A stretch of 64,000 nucleotides of DNA from Limiplasma sp031549415 (GTDB taxonomy: Bacteria > Bacillota > Clostridia > Christensenellales > Aristaeellaceae), in assembly GCA_031549415.1 (NCBI GenBank), contig JAVBPU010000004.1:248001-312000 (forward strand), read 5' to 3'. The translations under genes and the position numbers were made by a program. Position 1 is the stretch's first letter. Every line of letters begins with the position of its first letter. Of the stretch, positions 25,329 to 33,090 are shown one piece after another. The notes below the pieces were generated by a model. That model made no database searches. It saw only the letters and a program-made list of their open reading frames with translations, and had not been told where the DNA came from.

Positions 25329-26806
25329 GCCCTTTTCCCCTCCACGGCCAGCGCCTGGACGCCCATGGCGCATAGTGGTTGCTCAAACTTGCTCTTGCCC
25401 TGGTCCTCCGGAATCTCCACCGGGTACTGCCCTGTAAAGCAACCCTTGCAAAACCCGCATTTGCTTTGGTCCGCCAGCTTATCCACGAAATCCACGCCCA
25501 AAAAGCCCAGGCTGTCCACCCCGATCATCCGGGCCATCTCCTCCACGCTGTGGTGGGCGGCGATGAGGTTTTCGGTGCTGCCCACATCTGTGCCAAAGTA
25601 GCAGGGATGCTGAAAGGGGGGCGAGGACAGGCGCATGTGGACCTCCGTGGCCCCGGCCTCCCGCAGAAGGCTGACGATGTGGGCGCTGGTGGTGCCCCGG
25701 ACGATGGAATCGTCAATCAGCACCACCCGCTTGCCCCTGACGGTGGCCTCCAGCACGTTTAGCTTGATGCGCACGGCGCTGGCCCGCTCCTGCTGGGTGG
25801 GCTGGATGAAGGTACGGCCAATGTACCGGTTCTTAATGAAGCCCATGCCATAGGGGATGCCGCTTTGCCGGGCAAAGCCCATGGCCGCGTCCATGCCGCT
25901 GTCCGGCACGCCCACCACCACATCCGCCTGCACCGGGTGTTCCAGAGCCAAAAACGCGCCGGCACGCAGCCGCGCGGTGTGCACGCTGCTGCCGTCCACC
26001 ACGCTGTCCGGCCTGGCGAAATAGATGAACTCAAACACGCAAAGACTGCTTTGCCGGGGCGCTTCCGGCGGGAAGCTCCGCACGCCCTGCCGGTCCACCA
26101 CCACCACCTCGCCCGGGGCGATGTCCCGCAGGAAGGTGGCGCCAATGGCGTCGAAGGCGCAGCTTTCGCTGGCAAACACGATGCCGCCTCCCAGGCTGCC
26201 CATGCACAATGGCCGGAACCCCTGGGGGTCCCGGGCGGCAATCAGCTTTTGCGGGCTCATCAGCACCAAAGAATAGGCCCCCTGCAGGGCGCCCATGGCG
26301 CGCAGCACCGCCTCTTCAATGCTACCCACATGCAGACGCTCCTGGGTGATCCGGTACGCGATGACCTCGCTGTCGCTGGTGGTATGAAAAATGGCCCCGC
26401 CTTCTTCCAACTGGCAGCGGAGCTGTCCGGCATTGACCAGGTTGCCGTTGTGGCAAAGGGCCATCGCTCCCTTGGAGTGGTTCACCAGCAGAGGCTGGGC
26501 ATTGTTCCGGTTATGGGTGCCGGTGGTGGCGTAACGGCAATGCCCCACGGCCATGTGGCCCTCGGGCAGCTTTTCCAGCGCGTCCCTGGTAAACACCTCG
26601 TTCACCAGGCCCACGCCCTTGTAGCACTCAATCACGCCCCGGCGGTTTACGGCCATGCCGCAGCTTTCCTGGCCCCGGTGCTGCAGGGCGTACAGGGCAT
26701 GGTAGGTGTGCGCCAGCACGCCCGCCTGCCCTTCCTCGTCTTCCGGCAAAAACAGGCCAAAGACCCCGCACTCCTCATGAAGCTTGTCCCATACAAACTC
26801 TTTCAT
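25325..26806 (-). CDS. purF: Amidophosphoribosyltransferase
   Basis: A 493-residue enzyme for the committed step, PRPP plus glutamine to phosphoribosylamine. It is a class II (Ntn) glutamine amidotransferase: the short propeptide MKEFVWDKLHEE precedes the catalytic Cys13 of ECGVFGLF. Further landmarks are HRGQESCGMAV near 44, GHCRYATTG near 89, and the PRPP-binding loop RVVLIDDSIVRGTTS near 370. Cys-containing SKCGFCKGCFTGQYP near 460 matches the Fe-S cluster ligands of the Bacillus-type enzyme. The gene begins directly after the purC stop codon. Confidence 0.98.
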   Translation of the reverse strand: MKEFVWDKLHEECGVFGLFLPEDEEGQAGVLAHTYHALYALQHRGQESCGMAVNRRGVIECYKGVGLVNEVFTRDALEKLPEGHMAVGHCRYATTGTHNRNNAQPLLVNHSKGAMALCHNGNLVNAGQLRCQLEEGGAIFHTTSDSEVIAYRITQERLHVGSIEEAVLRAMGALQGAYSLVLMSPQKLIAARDPQGFRPLCMGSLGGGIVFASESCAFDAIGATFLRDIAPGEVVVVDRQGVRSFPPEAPRQSSLCVFEFIYFARPDSVVDGSSVHTARLRAGAFLALEHPVQADVVVGVPDSGMDAAMGFARQSGIPYGMGFIKNRYIGRTFIQPTQQERASAVRIKLNVLEATVRGKRVVLIDDSIVRGTTSAHIVSLLREAGATEVHMRLSSPPFQHPCYFGTDVGSTENLIAAHHSVEEMARMIGVDSLGFLGVDFVDKLADQSKCGFCKGCFTGQYPVEIPEDQGKSKFEQPLCAMGVQALAVEGKRA

Positions 26807-27517
26807 TTATGCCCCCATCAGCCGCTTCATCATTTCCTGGTAGGCTTCCTCCACGCCGCCCATGTCCCGGCGGAAGCGGTCCTTGTCCAGCTTTTCATGG
26901 GTGACGCTGTCCCAAAAGCGGCAGGTATCGGGGCTGATCTCGTCCGCCAGCACCAGGGTCCCATCGGCGGTCTTGCCAAATTCCAGCTTAAAATCAATCA
27001 GCTCCACGTTCAAATCCTTCAAATAGGCGGTGAGCACCTCGTTCACCCGCAAGGAATACCGGCAAATGGCGGCCAGCTCTTCCTGGGTGGCCCAGCCCAT
27101 GGCGGCGATGTGGTACTCGTTCACCATGGGATCGCCCAGGGCATCGTCCTTATAGCAAAACTCCAGCACGGTCTTGCCCAGCTTGGTTCCCTCCGGAAGG
27201 CCCAGGCGCTTGGAGAGGCTCCCGGCGGCAATGTTTCGCACAATCACTTCCAGCGGCACAATGGTCACCTTTTTCACCAAGGTTTCCCGGTCGGACACTT
27301 CCCGCACCAGATGGGTGGGCACGCCCTGCTGTTCCAGCAGTTTCATCAAATGGTTGGTCATGCGGTTGTTGATGGCTCCCTTGCCCGTGATGGTGCCTTT
27401 CTTTTCGCCGTTAAAGGCGGTGGCGTCATCCTTATAATCCACCAGCACCAGCGTGGGATCGTCCGTGGCATAAACTTTCTTGGCTTTTCCTTCGTAGAGC
27501 TGTTCCTTCTTTATCAT
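26807..27517 (-). CDS. purC: SAICAR synthetase
   Basis: A 236-residue phosphoribosylaminoimidazole-succinocarboxamide synthase that ligates aspartate to CAIR with ATP. Signature stretches are LYEGKAKKVYATDDP, VDYKDDATAFNGEKKG, LEVIVRNIAAGSLSKRLG near 93, ELIDFKLEFGKTADG near 175, and LADEISPDTCRFWD near 190. It is the second gene of the operon, 15 bases after purE, with GGAGGG before the ATG. Confidence 0.98.
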   Translation of the reverse strand: MIKKEQLYEGKAKKVYATDDPTLVLVDYKDDATAFNGEKKGTITGKGAINNRMTNHLMKLLEQQGVPTHLVREVSDRETLVKKVTIVPLEVIVRNIAAGSLSKRLGLPEGTKLGKTVLEFCYKDDALGDPMVNEYHIAAMGWATQEELAAICRYSLRVNEVLTAYLKDLNVELIDFKLEFGKTADGTLVLADEISPDTCRFWDSVTHEKLDKDRFRRDMGGVEEAYQEMMKRLMGA

Positions 27518-27532
27518 GACATAACCCTCCCC

Positions 27533-28015
27533 TCAAATTTCCAGCTTCCGGTCCTTTTGCAGCACTTCCTGCCTCATAGTCTCCCGTAGCGCCAGCAACT
27601 TGTTTGTCAGCTCCGCATCCGACAGCGCCAGGATCTGCGCCGCCAGCAGCGCCGCGTTCCCCGCGCCGTCAATGGCCACTGTGGCCACCGGCAGCCCGCT
27701 AGGCATTTGCACGGTGGAAAGCAGCGCGTCCAGCCCGTCCAGGGTGCTGGATTTCACCGGGATGCCAATCACTGGAAGCACAGTCTGGGCCGCGAGGGCC
27801 CCGGCCAAATGGGCCGCCTTCCCCGCCGCCGCAATGAGGACGCCAAAGCCGTTCCCGGCGGCAGCCTTGGCAAAGGCCGCAGTCTCCTCTGGGGTACGGT
27901 GGGCGGAAAACACATGGGCCTCAACGGGAATGTTCAGGTTTTTCAGCGTATCAAAACAGGGGGCCAAAATGGGCAAATCGCTGTCCGACCCCATCAATAC
28001 AGCCACTTTCTTCAT
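27533..28015 (-). CDS. purE: N5-carboxyaminoimidazole ribonucleotide mutase
   Basis: A 160-residue PurE, class I by its SAHRTPEE motif. Other landmarks are MGSDSDLPILAPC at residues 8-20 and GLDALLSTVQMPSGLPVATVAI near 102. The usual GAGGAAHLPG loop reads AAAGKAAHLAG, a mild divergence at the substrate site. The start is ATG 28015 after AAAGAGG; upstream in-frame ATGs lie in the promoter region. It is the first gene of the purine operon. No purK for making N5-CAIR is present in the operon, so purK is elsewhere or AIR is carboxylated another way (for example directly by CO2, as proposed for CO2-rich anaerobes). Confidence 0.96.
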   Translation of the reverse strand: MKKVAVLMGSDSDLPILAPCFDTLKNLNIPVEAHVFSAHRTPEETAAFAKAAAGNGFGVLIAAAGKAAHLAGALAAQTVLPVIGIPVKSSTLDGLDALLSTVQMPSGLPVATVAIDGAGNAALLAAQILALSDAELTNKLLALRETMRQEVLQKDRKLEI

Positions 28016-28061
28016 GCATTCAACCTCTTTCCCGGGCGGCATCCCGCCCGTAATGCATTTG

Positions 28062-28090
28062 ATTGTACCCAAGCTTTCGACAGTTGTCAA
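28062..28090 (-). promoter_or_regulatory. Promoter of purine operon
   Basis: On the minus strand TTGACA (28085-28090) and TACAAT (28062-28067) are 17 bases apart. The 5' leader also has a small GC hairpin (CGGGCGG/CCGCCCG, about 28033-28050) just ahead of the purE ribosome binding site. No guanine riboswitch was recognised. Confidence 0.85.
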
Positions 28091-28093
28091 GAA

Positions 28094-28124
28094 AAATACG
28101 AACATTATTTCATTTTTCGATATA
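28094..28124 (-). promoter_or_regulatory. Pair of PurBoxes (PurR operator)
   Basis: AAATACGAACATT (28094-28106, plus strand) matches the Bacillus PurBox AWWWCCGAACWWT at 12 of 13 positions. TATATCGAAAAAT (28112-28124, minus strand) matches at 10 of 13 in the opposite orientation. The central G residues are 17 bases apart, as in the paired PurBoxes known from B. subtilis. The pair lies 4 bases upstream of the -35. This predicts control by a PRPP-responsive PurR repressor, which is not encoded in the window. Confidence 0.7.
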
Positions 28125-28215
28125 AATGTCTGTATTTTATGTCGCAACGCTTGCCCGCCTTCTATTTTTCCCACAAAAAAGAATCCGGCCCAGGCTATTT
28201 CTGGGAGTGTTTTTC

Positions 28216-28224
28216 TGCTATACT
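28216..28224 (+). promoter_or_regulatory. Extended -10 promoter of secreted-protein gene
   Basis: TGC-TATACT at 28216-28224 forms an extended -10 element about 80 bases before the ATG at 28303. No good -35 is visible at the expected distance. Confidence 0.4.
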
Positions 28225-28302
28225 GTGACCATGCCGGAAATACCCATTTCTCTGTTTTTCACATCTATCAAAAGCACGTCCCCACCAGAAAGGATGAGTT
28301 TC

Positions 28303-29745
28303 ATGAAACGGACCCTCGCCTTGTTCCTCGCTATGCTTCTTTTGGTCTCCGTTCCCTTGGCCCTGGCGGAGGACGCCGCCCTCGCCCTGGATGAAACTGC
28401 CTTACGAGGAGCCATCACGGACTTTTTGGCGGCGGACATGAAAAAGAAGGCGGAGGCGGCGGAGGACCCCTGGGCGCGCTTCTTGCTGGAACAAGGCGTA
28501 AGCGAAGTCAGCTTTGACTTGGAGAAATTTGACATCACCGCGGAAAAGCCCCTGACGGTAAGCTTTCTGGTGGCCAGCGGCCTGCCGGACACCAAATCCC
28601 TGCCGGAATACAATGCGGCAGACCCGGCCGCGTGGCTTGCCGCCATGGTCACCGCCATGAAAACAACCGACACCAAGGCCAAAGCCAGCCTGATGGTCTC
28701 GGACACGGGCGGCAGTTACACGGTTGCCTATGGCAAAAACGCGGAAGCGGCCCTGGAAAAGACCGTGAAGGGCCTGGCCGCCAAGGCCAAAAAAGGCCTG
28801 GGGGACAAAAAGATCCTCACCGCACTCAAGGATTACCTGCTGCCCCTTCCCACGCTGCTAGGCAAAAAGGCGCCGGAGGACATGGCCACCCTGGAGTCCA
28901 ACCCCGCCTATGTGGCCTATGTGGCCCGCAACCAGTTAAACACCGAGGAAAATTTTTTCTACGGCTGCGCCCTGTATGGCCTTCGCAATTACAAGCTGGA
29001 TGTGAGCGGCGGCCCGGAAAAAGTGATCCTGCAGTATACCACGCCGGACTACATGCGTTTGATGCAAGCGGCGTACCGCGTCACCCTGCGCACTTTGGCC
29101 TATGACACCCAGGCCAAGAGCTATAGCGGCCAGGAGCTAAAAGCCCGGTATGCCAAGGAGCTGGAAAAAGCCATGGCCACCTACCAACTCAGCAAGAAAC
29201 AAAAGACGGACGTTGCCGAGACCTATGCATTCAGCCTGTTGGCGTTGCCGGAAACCATTGATCCCGACATCTTTTACAATGCCACCGACTCCTTTACCGG
29301 CGATGCTGGCACGGCGGAATACCTGCTGATCACTGATGTAATCGCCTTCCCGGATTATCCCGCTGTGCCAAAGCCCAAGGGAGGCCGCATTTCCGGCGAT
29401 GCCTCCGGCGGCACCAAATGCAGATTCCAGGTCGCCAAAGATGGTTATGACCGCTGCGTTGCCATGTACCGCGCCTCCGACGACAAGGACATGGGCGTTG
29501 TCTTTGTTCCCAGTGGCGGCAAAGTGACGGTGACGCTGCCCAAGGGAAAGTACTATTTCCTCATTGGCATTGGCGATGTCTGGTATGGTCCAGAGCACTT
29601 GTTTGGTGATGGCGGTTCTTACCAGAAAACCGAGATCAACGACATTCCCAGCAGCAGATACATCTACACCTTCTCCATGGGTGGCATTGGCCGGGGCAAG
29701 GCCGTGGAGTCTGAGGACCTTAGCTATGAAGACATGTTGAAGTAA
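28303..29745 (+). CDS. Secreted protein of unknown function
   Basis: A 480-residue exported protein. The ATG at 28303 follows GAAAGGA by 8 bases and gives a textbook signal peptide (MKRTLALFLAMLLLVSVPLALAE-D). The mature protein starts with an Ala/Lys/Glu-rich helical region (residues about 30-230), then a mixed domain. It ends with a beta-rich segment (residues about 400-470) containing VTVTLPKGKYYFLIGIGDVWYG and FGDGGSYQK, a pattern I recognise from other secreted Firmicutes proteins but cannot name. There are no catalytic motifs, sortase signal or lipobox. It is divergent from the purine operon and ends in a good terminator. Confidence 0.85.
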   Translation: MKRTLALFLAMLLLVSVPLALAEDAALALDETALRGAITDFLAADMKKKAEAAEDPWARFLLEQGVSEVSFDLEKFDITAEKPLTVSFLVASGLPDTKSLPEYNAADPAAWLAAMVTAMKTTDTKAKASLMVSDTGGSYTVAYGKNAEAALEKTVKGLAAKAKKGLGDKKILTALKDYLLPLPTLLGKKAPEDMATLESNPAYVAYVARNQLNTEENFFYGCALYGLRNYKLDVSGGPEKVILQYTTPDYMRLMQAAYRVTLRTLAYDTQAKSYSGQELKARYAKELEKAMATYQLSKKQKTDVAETYAFSLLALPETIDPDIFYNATDSFTGDAGTAEYLLITDVIAFPDYPAVPKPKGGRISGDASGGTKCRFQVAKDGYDRCVAMYRASDDKDMGVVFVPSGGKVTVTLPKGKYYFLIGIGDVWYGPEHLFGDGGSYQKTEINDIPSSRYIYTFSMGGIGRGKAVESEDLSYEDMLK

Positions 29746-29760
29746 AGGGAAGGCGACCGC

Positions 29761-29789
29761 AAAAAAGTGGGGGCGACCCCACTTTTTTT
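29761..29789. terminator. Bidirectional terminator
   Basis: GTGGGG-GCGA-CCCCAC (29767-29782) is flanked by A6 on the left and T7 on the right, so it can end both the secreted-protein gene (plus) and the collagen-like gene (minus). Confidence 0.9.
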
Positions 29790-29895
29790 GATCCCGCGAT
29801 CCTTTTGGTTTTCAGCCGTTCAACGTCGGCGATAGGGATGTATGGTACGTGCTTACAACGGCACGCCGCCTTTTCCTCCAAGACCTTGGCTGGCA

Positions 29896-30564
29896 TCAAG
29901 GCTGTCCTCCGGTGATCACCGGAACTCCATTACAAGCGCAGGCAGCCAAGCCAGCCTGCAAAGAAACCATTTCCGTCTGGAAGGCGTTGAAACAGACCGT
30001 GTATTCTGCCGTAACGGTCGCCTCGGTCATACTTGTGATGATGGCAGAGGCTGCTCCCAGCGTCACCATCGCTTGGAGATTGCGGGAGGTAAAGCCTGGC
30101 GGAAGCCCCATGCTGACGCTCATGGGAACGTATACCCTTCCAACAATCGTAAAGGGCGCAGCATTGGCGTCAACCGCATGGATCTCGACACGGGTCTCCA
30201 GGGTCATTGTCATGACAGAGGGCCCCCCGGGGATAGAAGGCGGGGTAATGGAAAAGGCGATGGTATTGTAGGATACGGACGGGACCAGCGCAATGCTTTG
30301 GACCGTAAACGGCGCCACATAAGTGCCTGGCGGCGTTACGCTGGAGAATACCAGCTCTCCCGTATGGGTCACCGAGATGGTTTGTGTGGAAAAGAGCGTA
30401 TTCATCTGTACGCAGACCGTTCTGGCTGGAAACGTGGGCCCAGGGGGGCCTTGGGGGCCCTGAGGCCCTGGCATCCCCTGCGGACCAGGCACACAGCACA
30501 TGCAAGACGGTTGCTGCATCCCAATACAATTGCAGCAGAGTTTTCCGTATGGACGATTATTCAT
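29896..30564 (-). CDS. Collagen-like Cys-rich protein, possible exosporium component
   Basis: A 222-residue protein. Residues 1-25 are Cys-rich (GKLCCNCIGMQQPSCMCC), followed by a short collagen-like Gly-Pro-X run (PGPQGMPGPQGPQGPPGP, about 27-44). The C-terminal part (45-222) is Thr/Ser/Val-rich and beta-structured, like the trimeric heads of BclA-type exosporium proteins. It ends with two more Cys (ACACNG). There is no signal peptide. GGGAGGT precedes the ATG. Collagen-like proteins with such heads are typical of spore surfaces in Bacillus and Clostridium. The role is inferred from architecture. Confidence 0.8.
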   Translation of the reverse strand: MNNRPYGKLCCNCIGMQQPSCMCCVPGPQGMPGPQGPQGPPGPTFPARTVCVQMNTLFSTQTISVTHTGELVFSSVTPPGTYVAPFTVQSIALVPSVSYNTIAFSITPPSIPGGPSVMTMTLETRVEIHAVDANAAPFTIVGRVYVPMSVSMGLPPGFTSRNLQAMVTLGAASAIITSMTEATVTAEYTVCFNAFQTEMVSLQAGLAACACNGVPVITGGQP

Positions 30565-30663
30565 GCATCATACCTCCCATTGCAGCGTATGCTCCCGTGC
30601 CGGTGATGGTACCTACGTAATGCAGGCCCTACCCGCAATGAGAAAACAGGACGGGGGTGCGCT

Positions 30664-31323
30664 TTGACCAGTTTTACGACCCCAACTTGGCCTATTGCGG
30701 CCAGTGAATTGCGGACGCTGGGGCAGGGAGAGCGGTTTATTTGCCTCTTCAGCGGCGGAAAAGACAGCGGTTTGGCGCTGCTGACAGCCATGGAAGTGGG
30801 ACATCCAACCGCATTGGTGCAATGCATCACTCTGCAGCCCCAACGCTCCTATTACCACAATCAACCCATTGAGGTCGCCCAAGAGCAGGCCCGGGCACTC
30901 GGGCTTCCGCTGCACGTCAGCCACGCAACGCCTTGGAACCAACCGTCGGAAATGATTGCGCTCTACCGGACCTTTGCTGGCCAAGGTGTACAGAGCGTTG
31001 TATTCGGCGATTTGTACCTGGAACGAAACGCGCGCTGGCAGGCCGCCCTTTGCCAAGAAGCCGGCCTCACGCCGCGTATGCCCTTATGGCAGCTGGATCC
31101 GGAATTTCTGTTGCAGGAAATGCAGCGCCGAAAAATGCATAGCGTCATTACCTGGGTGGATCCGGAAAAGCTTCCGTCCTACTGGATTGGCAAGCGCTAC
31201 GACGACACGGCTTTTCGATCCTTCGTGCAGGCCGGCATCGACCCGCTGGGGGAAAACGGGGAATTCCACACGACCCTCCTCTATTGTGACCGGTTCAGCC
31301 ATCCCCTCGACTTTGGCTTTTGA
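30664..31323 (+). CDS. Dph6-like PP-loop ATP pyrophosphatase
   Basis: A 219-residue protein of the DUF71/Dph6 class (adenine nucleotide alpha hydrolase fold). The PP-loop is FSGGKDSGLAL near residues 29-39; GDLYLERNARWQ near 117 and the MPLWQLDP motif near 142 are typical of this family. The eukaryotic and archaeal relatives amidate diphthine on EF-2; bacteria lack diphthamide, so the substrate here is unknown. The start appears to be TTG 30664 with a weak AGGA site, which lowers certainty about the N-terminus. It is a single gene, divergent from the collagen-like gene. Confidence 0.88.
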   Translation: MTSFTTPTWPIAASELRTLGQGERFICLFSGGKDSGLALLTAMEVGHPTALVQCITLQPQRSYYHNQPIEVAQEQARALGLPLHVSHATPWNQPSEMIALYRTFAGQGVQSVVFGDLYLERNARWQAALCQEAGLTPRMPLWQLDPEFLLQEMQRRKMHSVITWVDPEKLPSYWIGKRYDDTAFRSFVQAGIDPLGENGEFHTTLLYCDRFSHPLDFGF

Positions 31324-31399
31324 CAACGTGAAACGGTGCCAAAGCCAATGCCAACGGCATAGCCATGCGCCTTGATTCTCAAAAGGGAGTCGAATCTAC

Positions 31400-31515
31400 A
31401 AAGCAAAAAGGGATGCGTCTTTTTGTACTCTGGCCACGTAAAACGTGGCCAGATAAAGGGTCCAGGGCGATAGCCCTGGTGGAGGTGCGGAGGCGAAGCC
31501 TCTGCATCCCCCCGT
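31400..31515 (-). repeat. Multi-hairpin intergenic repeat, copy B
   Basis: Fills much of the 309-base gap between the PP-loop gene and the EamA gene. Read on the minus strand it has GAGGCTTCGCCTC, then the core GGGCTATCGCCCTGGACCC, then a perfect stem CTGGCCACGT-TTT-ACGTGGCCAG, then an AAAAAG/CTTTTT stem. The order and spacing match copies A and C while the stem sequences differ. No open frame of merit. Confidence 0.65.
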
Positions 31516-31632
31516 TAAATGACGCCGCCCTTGCAAAAGCGGCCCGCTTTCCTTGCGCGCTTTTCCTTTTCATGCTATCATAAGCATTCCCAGGATTCCT
31601 CCCATGCTTTGTGAAAAGGAGCCGCTTCCCCC

Positions 31633-32562
31633 ATGCCCAAGCCCGATGCCTTACACCATACGCGCCAGGGCCATCTGCTGGCCTTATTTTCCATCTTGGT
31701 ATGGGGCGCCACCTTCATTTCCACCACCGTGCTGCTGCGGGATTTCACCCCGCCGGAAATCCTGTTCCTTCGGGTTTCCCTGGCCATTGTGGCGCTGCTG
31801 CTGGCCAGGCCAAAGCCGCTGAAACTGAAAAGCCCCCGGCACCACCTGCTGTTTTTGGGCGCGGGGCTCTGTGGGGTGACCCTGTACTTTCTGCTGGAAA
31901 ACATGGCCCTCACCTTCACCTATTCCGCCAATTGCAGCGTGATCCTTTCCACCGCGCCTTTTTTTGTGGCCATGGCCGTCCACTTTTTTATGCAAAAAGG
32001 GGAGCCTTTGGCCCCCAGCTTTTTTCTTGGGTTTGTGGTGTCCATCTTGGGGGTGGGCCTGGTGTCCTTTAGCGGACAGGCCCTGCACGTAAACCCCCTG
32101 GGCGATTTTCTTTGCCTGCTGGCGGCCATGGCCTGGGCCGGGTATAGCGTGTTTATTAAAAAAATAGAAGCCCACGGGTACGATACCTTGCTGGTGACCC
32201 GGCGGGTGTTCCTGATGGGGCTTCTTTGCCTTGCGCCCTTCCTGCCCTTTATGGCATTCTCTCCTGACTGGGCGGCAGTGCTGAAACCCGTCAACTTGTT
32301 CAATTTTCTATTTTTGGGCCTGGGGGCCAGCGCCCTGTGCTTCGTCACCTGGAACACGGCGGTGAAATGGCTGGGCGCGGTGAAAACCAGCGTGTATATC
32401 TACTTGTCCCCGGTCATCACCATCCTGGCGGCCTGGGCCTTCCTGCAAGATCCCCTCCCGCCTTTGGCCCTGGCAGGGGCGGCCCTCACCTTGGTAGGCC
32501 TGGTAATTTCGCAACAAAAAACCCGGAGGGAGCTGCTCTCCGGGAAATCCATCGATTCATAA
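31633..32562 (+). CDS. EamA/DMT family transporter
   Basis: A 309-residue membrane protein of the drug/metabolite transporter superfamily with ten predicted helices in two EamA halves. The first half begins FSILVWGATFISTTVLL and includes PPEILFLRVSLAIVALLL; the second begins GDFLCLLAAMAWAGYSVFIKK and includes TWNTAVKWLGAVKTSVYIYLSPVITILAAW, typical of EamA members. Substrate unknown (family members export amino acids or other metabolites). AAAAGGAG precedes the ATG. The last codons contain a CCCGGAG/CTCCGGG hairpin that may aid termination. Confidence 0.94.
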   Translation: MPKPDALHHTRQGHLLALFSILVWGATFISTTVLLRDFTPPEILFLRVSLAIVALLLARPKPLKLKSPRHHLLFLGAGLCGVTLYFLLENMALTFTYSANCSVILSTAPFFVAMAVHFFMQKGEPLAPSFFLGFVVSILGVGLVSFSGQALHVNPLGDFLCLLAAMAWAGYSVFIKKIEAHGYDTLLVTRRVFLMGLLCLAPFLPFMAFSPDWAAVLKPVNLFNFLFLGLGASALCFVTWNTAVKWLGAVKTSVYIYLSPVITILAAWAFLQDPLPPLALAGAALTLVGLVISQQKTRRELLSGKSIDS

Positions 32563-32572
32563 TCCTTCTTCA

Positions 32573-32613
32573 TATGCTATTCACCATTCAAAAACGCGAT
32601 ACAATTTGTGGTA
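32573..32613. mobile_element. Solo end of the MITE-like element
   Basis: The segment around 32578-32612 (CCATTCAAAAACGCGAT, ACAATTTGTGG) closely matches the left terminal arm of the palindromic element at 51953-52113. It lies directly at the stop codon of the VOC gene. It looks like a decayed or solo copy; the other arm and the centre are missing. Confidence 0.5.
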
Positions 32614-33066
32614 TTACATCCAGCCCTTCACCACTTCCACCGGGAAGGTGGTTTTTTCCGCTACCTCTTCCAAGGTAAGGCCCTGGGCAAACAAGCGCCT
32701 CACCACCATTTCCATGCTCTCGCCCATTTCCAACAGATTGCCGTCCGGGTCAAAAGCCCGCAGCACCCGTTGGCCCCAGGGATACTCCCTGATGCCGTGC
32801 AGGAACCGGACCCCATGCTGCCGCAAACGGGCGTCGCAGGCGTCCAAGTCCTCCACCTCAAAATAGAGCTCGGCGTTGTAAGCCTGGTGTTCCGTCAGGG
32901 CCGGGTCAAAGCCCGCCAGACCGCCAAAATCCTCCTGGAGGGCAAACCCGCCCAAGTCCAGGTTCTTCCCCAGGTCCATCACCACCCTTTGCCCCAGCAC
33001 TTCCTCATAGAATTTACGGGCTGCCTGAATATCCCTCACCGCGAACAGCGCCGCTTTGTACTGCAT
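32614..33066 (-). CDS. VOC family (glyoxalase-like) protein with C-terminal HTH-like tail
   Basis: A 150-residue vicinal-oxygen-chelate protein. The core runs from FAVRDIQAARKFYEEVLGQRVV through AELYFEVEDLDACDARL to RVLRAFDPDGNLLEMGE, covering about residues 7-115. Members include glyoxalases, dioxygenases and antibiotic-binding proteins; the substrate cannot be predicted. The final 33 residues (MVVRRLFAQGLTLEEVAEKT...VVKGWM) are not part of the VOC fold and resemble a short helix-turn-helix segment. It lies 24 bases after the actin-like gene, in the same direction, and could be the last gene of that operon by spacing alone. Confidence 0.9.
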   Translation of the reverse strand: MQYKAALFAVRDIQAARKFYEEVLGQRVVMDLGKNLDLGGFALQEDFGGLAGFDPALTEHQAYNAELYFEVEDLDACDARLRQHGVRFLHGIREYPWGQRVLRAFDPDGNLLEMGESMEMVVRRLFAQGLTLEEVAEKTTFPVEVVKGWM

Positions 33067-33090
33067 CCTACGCGCTCCTTCCCCTGTCGT

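Noticed and set aside
25865..27589. 574-residue plus-strand open frame across the purine operon
   Set aside because: It is the opposite-strand shadow of purF and purC; both of those are unmistakable.
28016..28130. Guanine/purine riboswitch in the purE leader
   Set aside because: The leader is short, with one small GC hairpin and none of the conserved loop sequences; the PurBox pair explains control.
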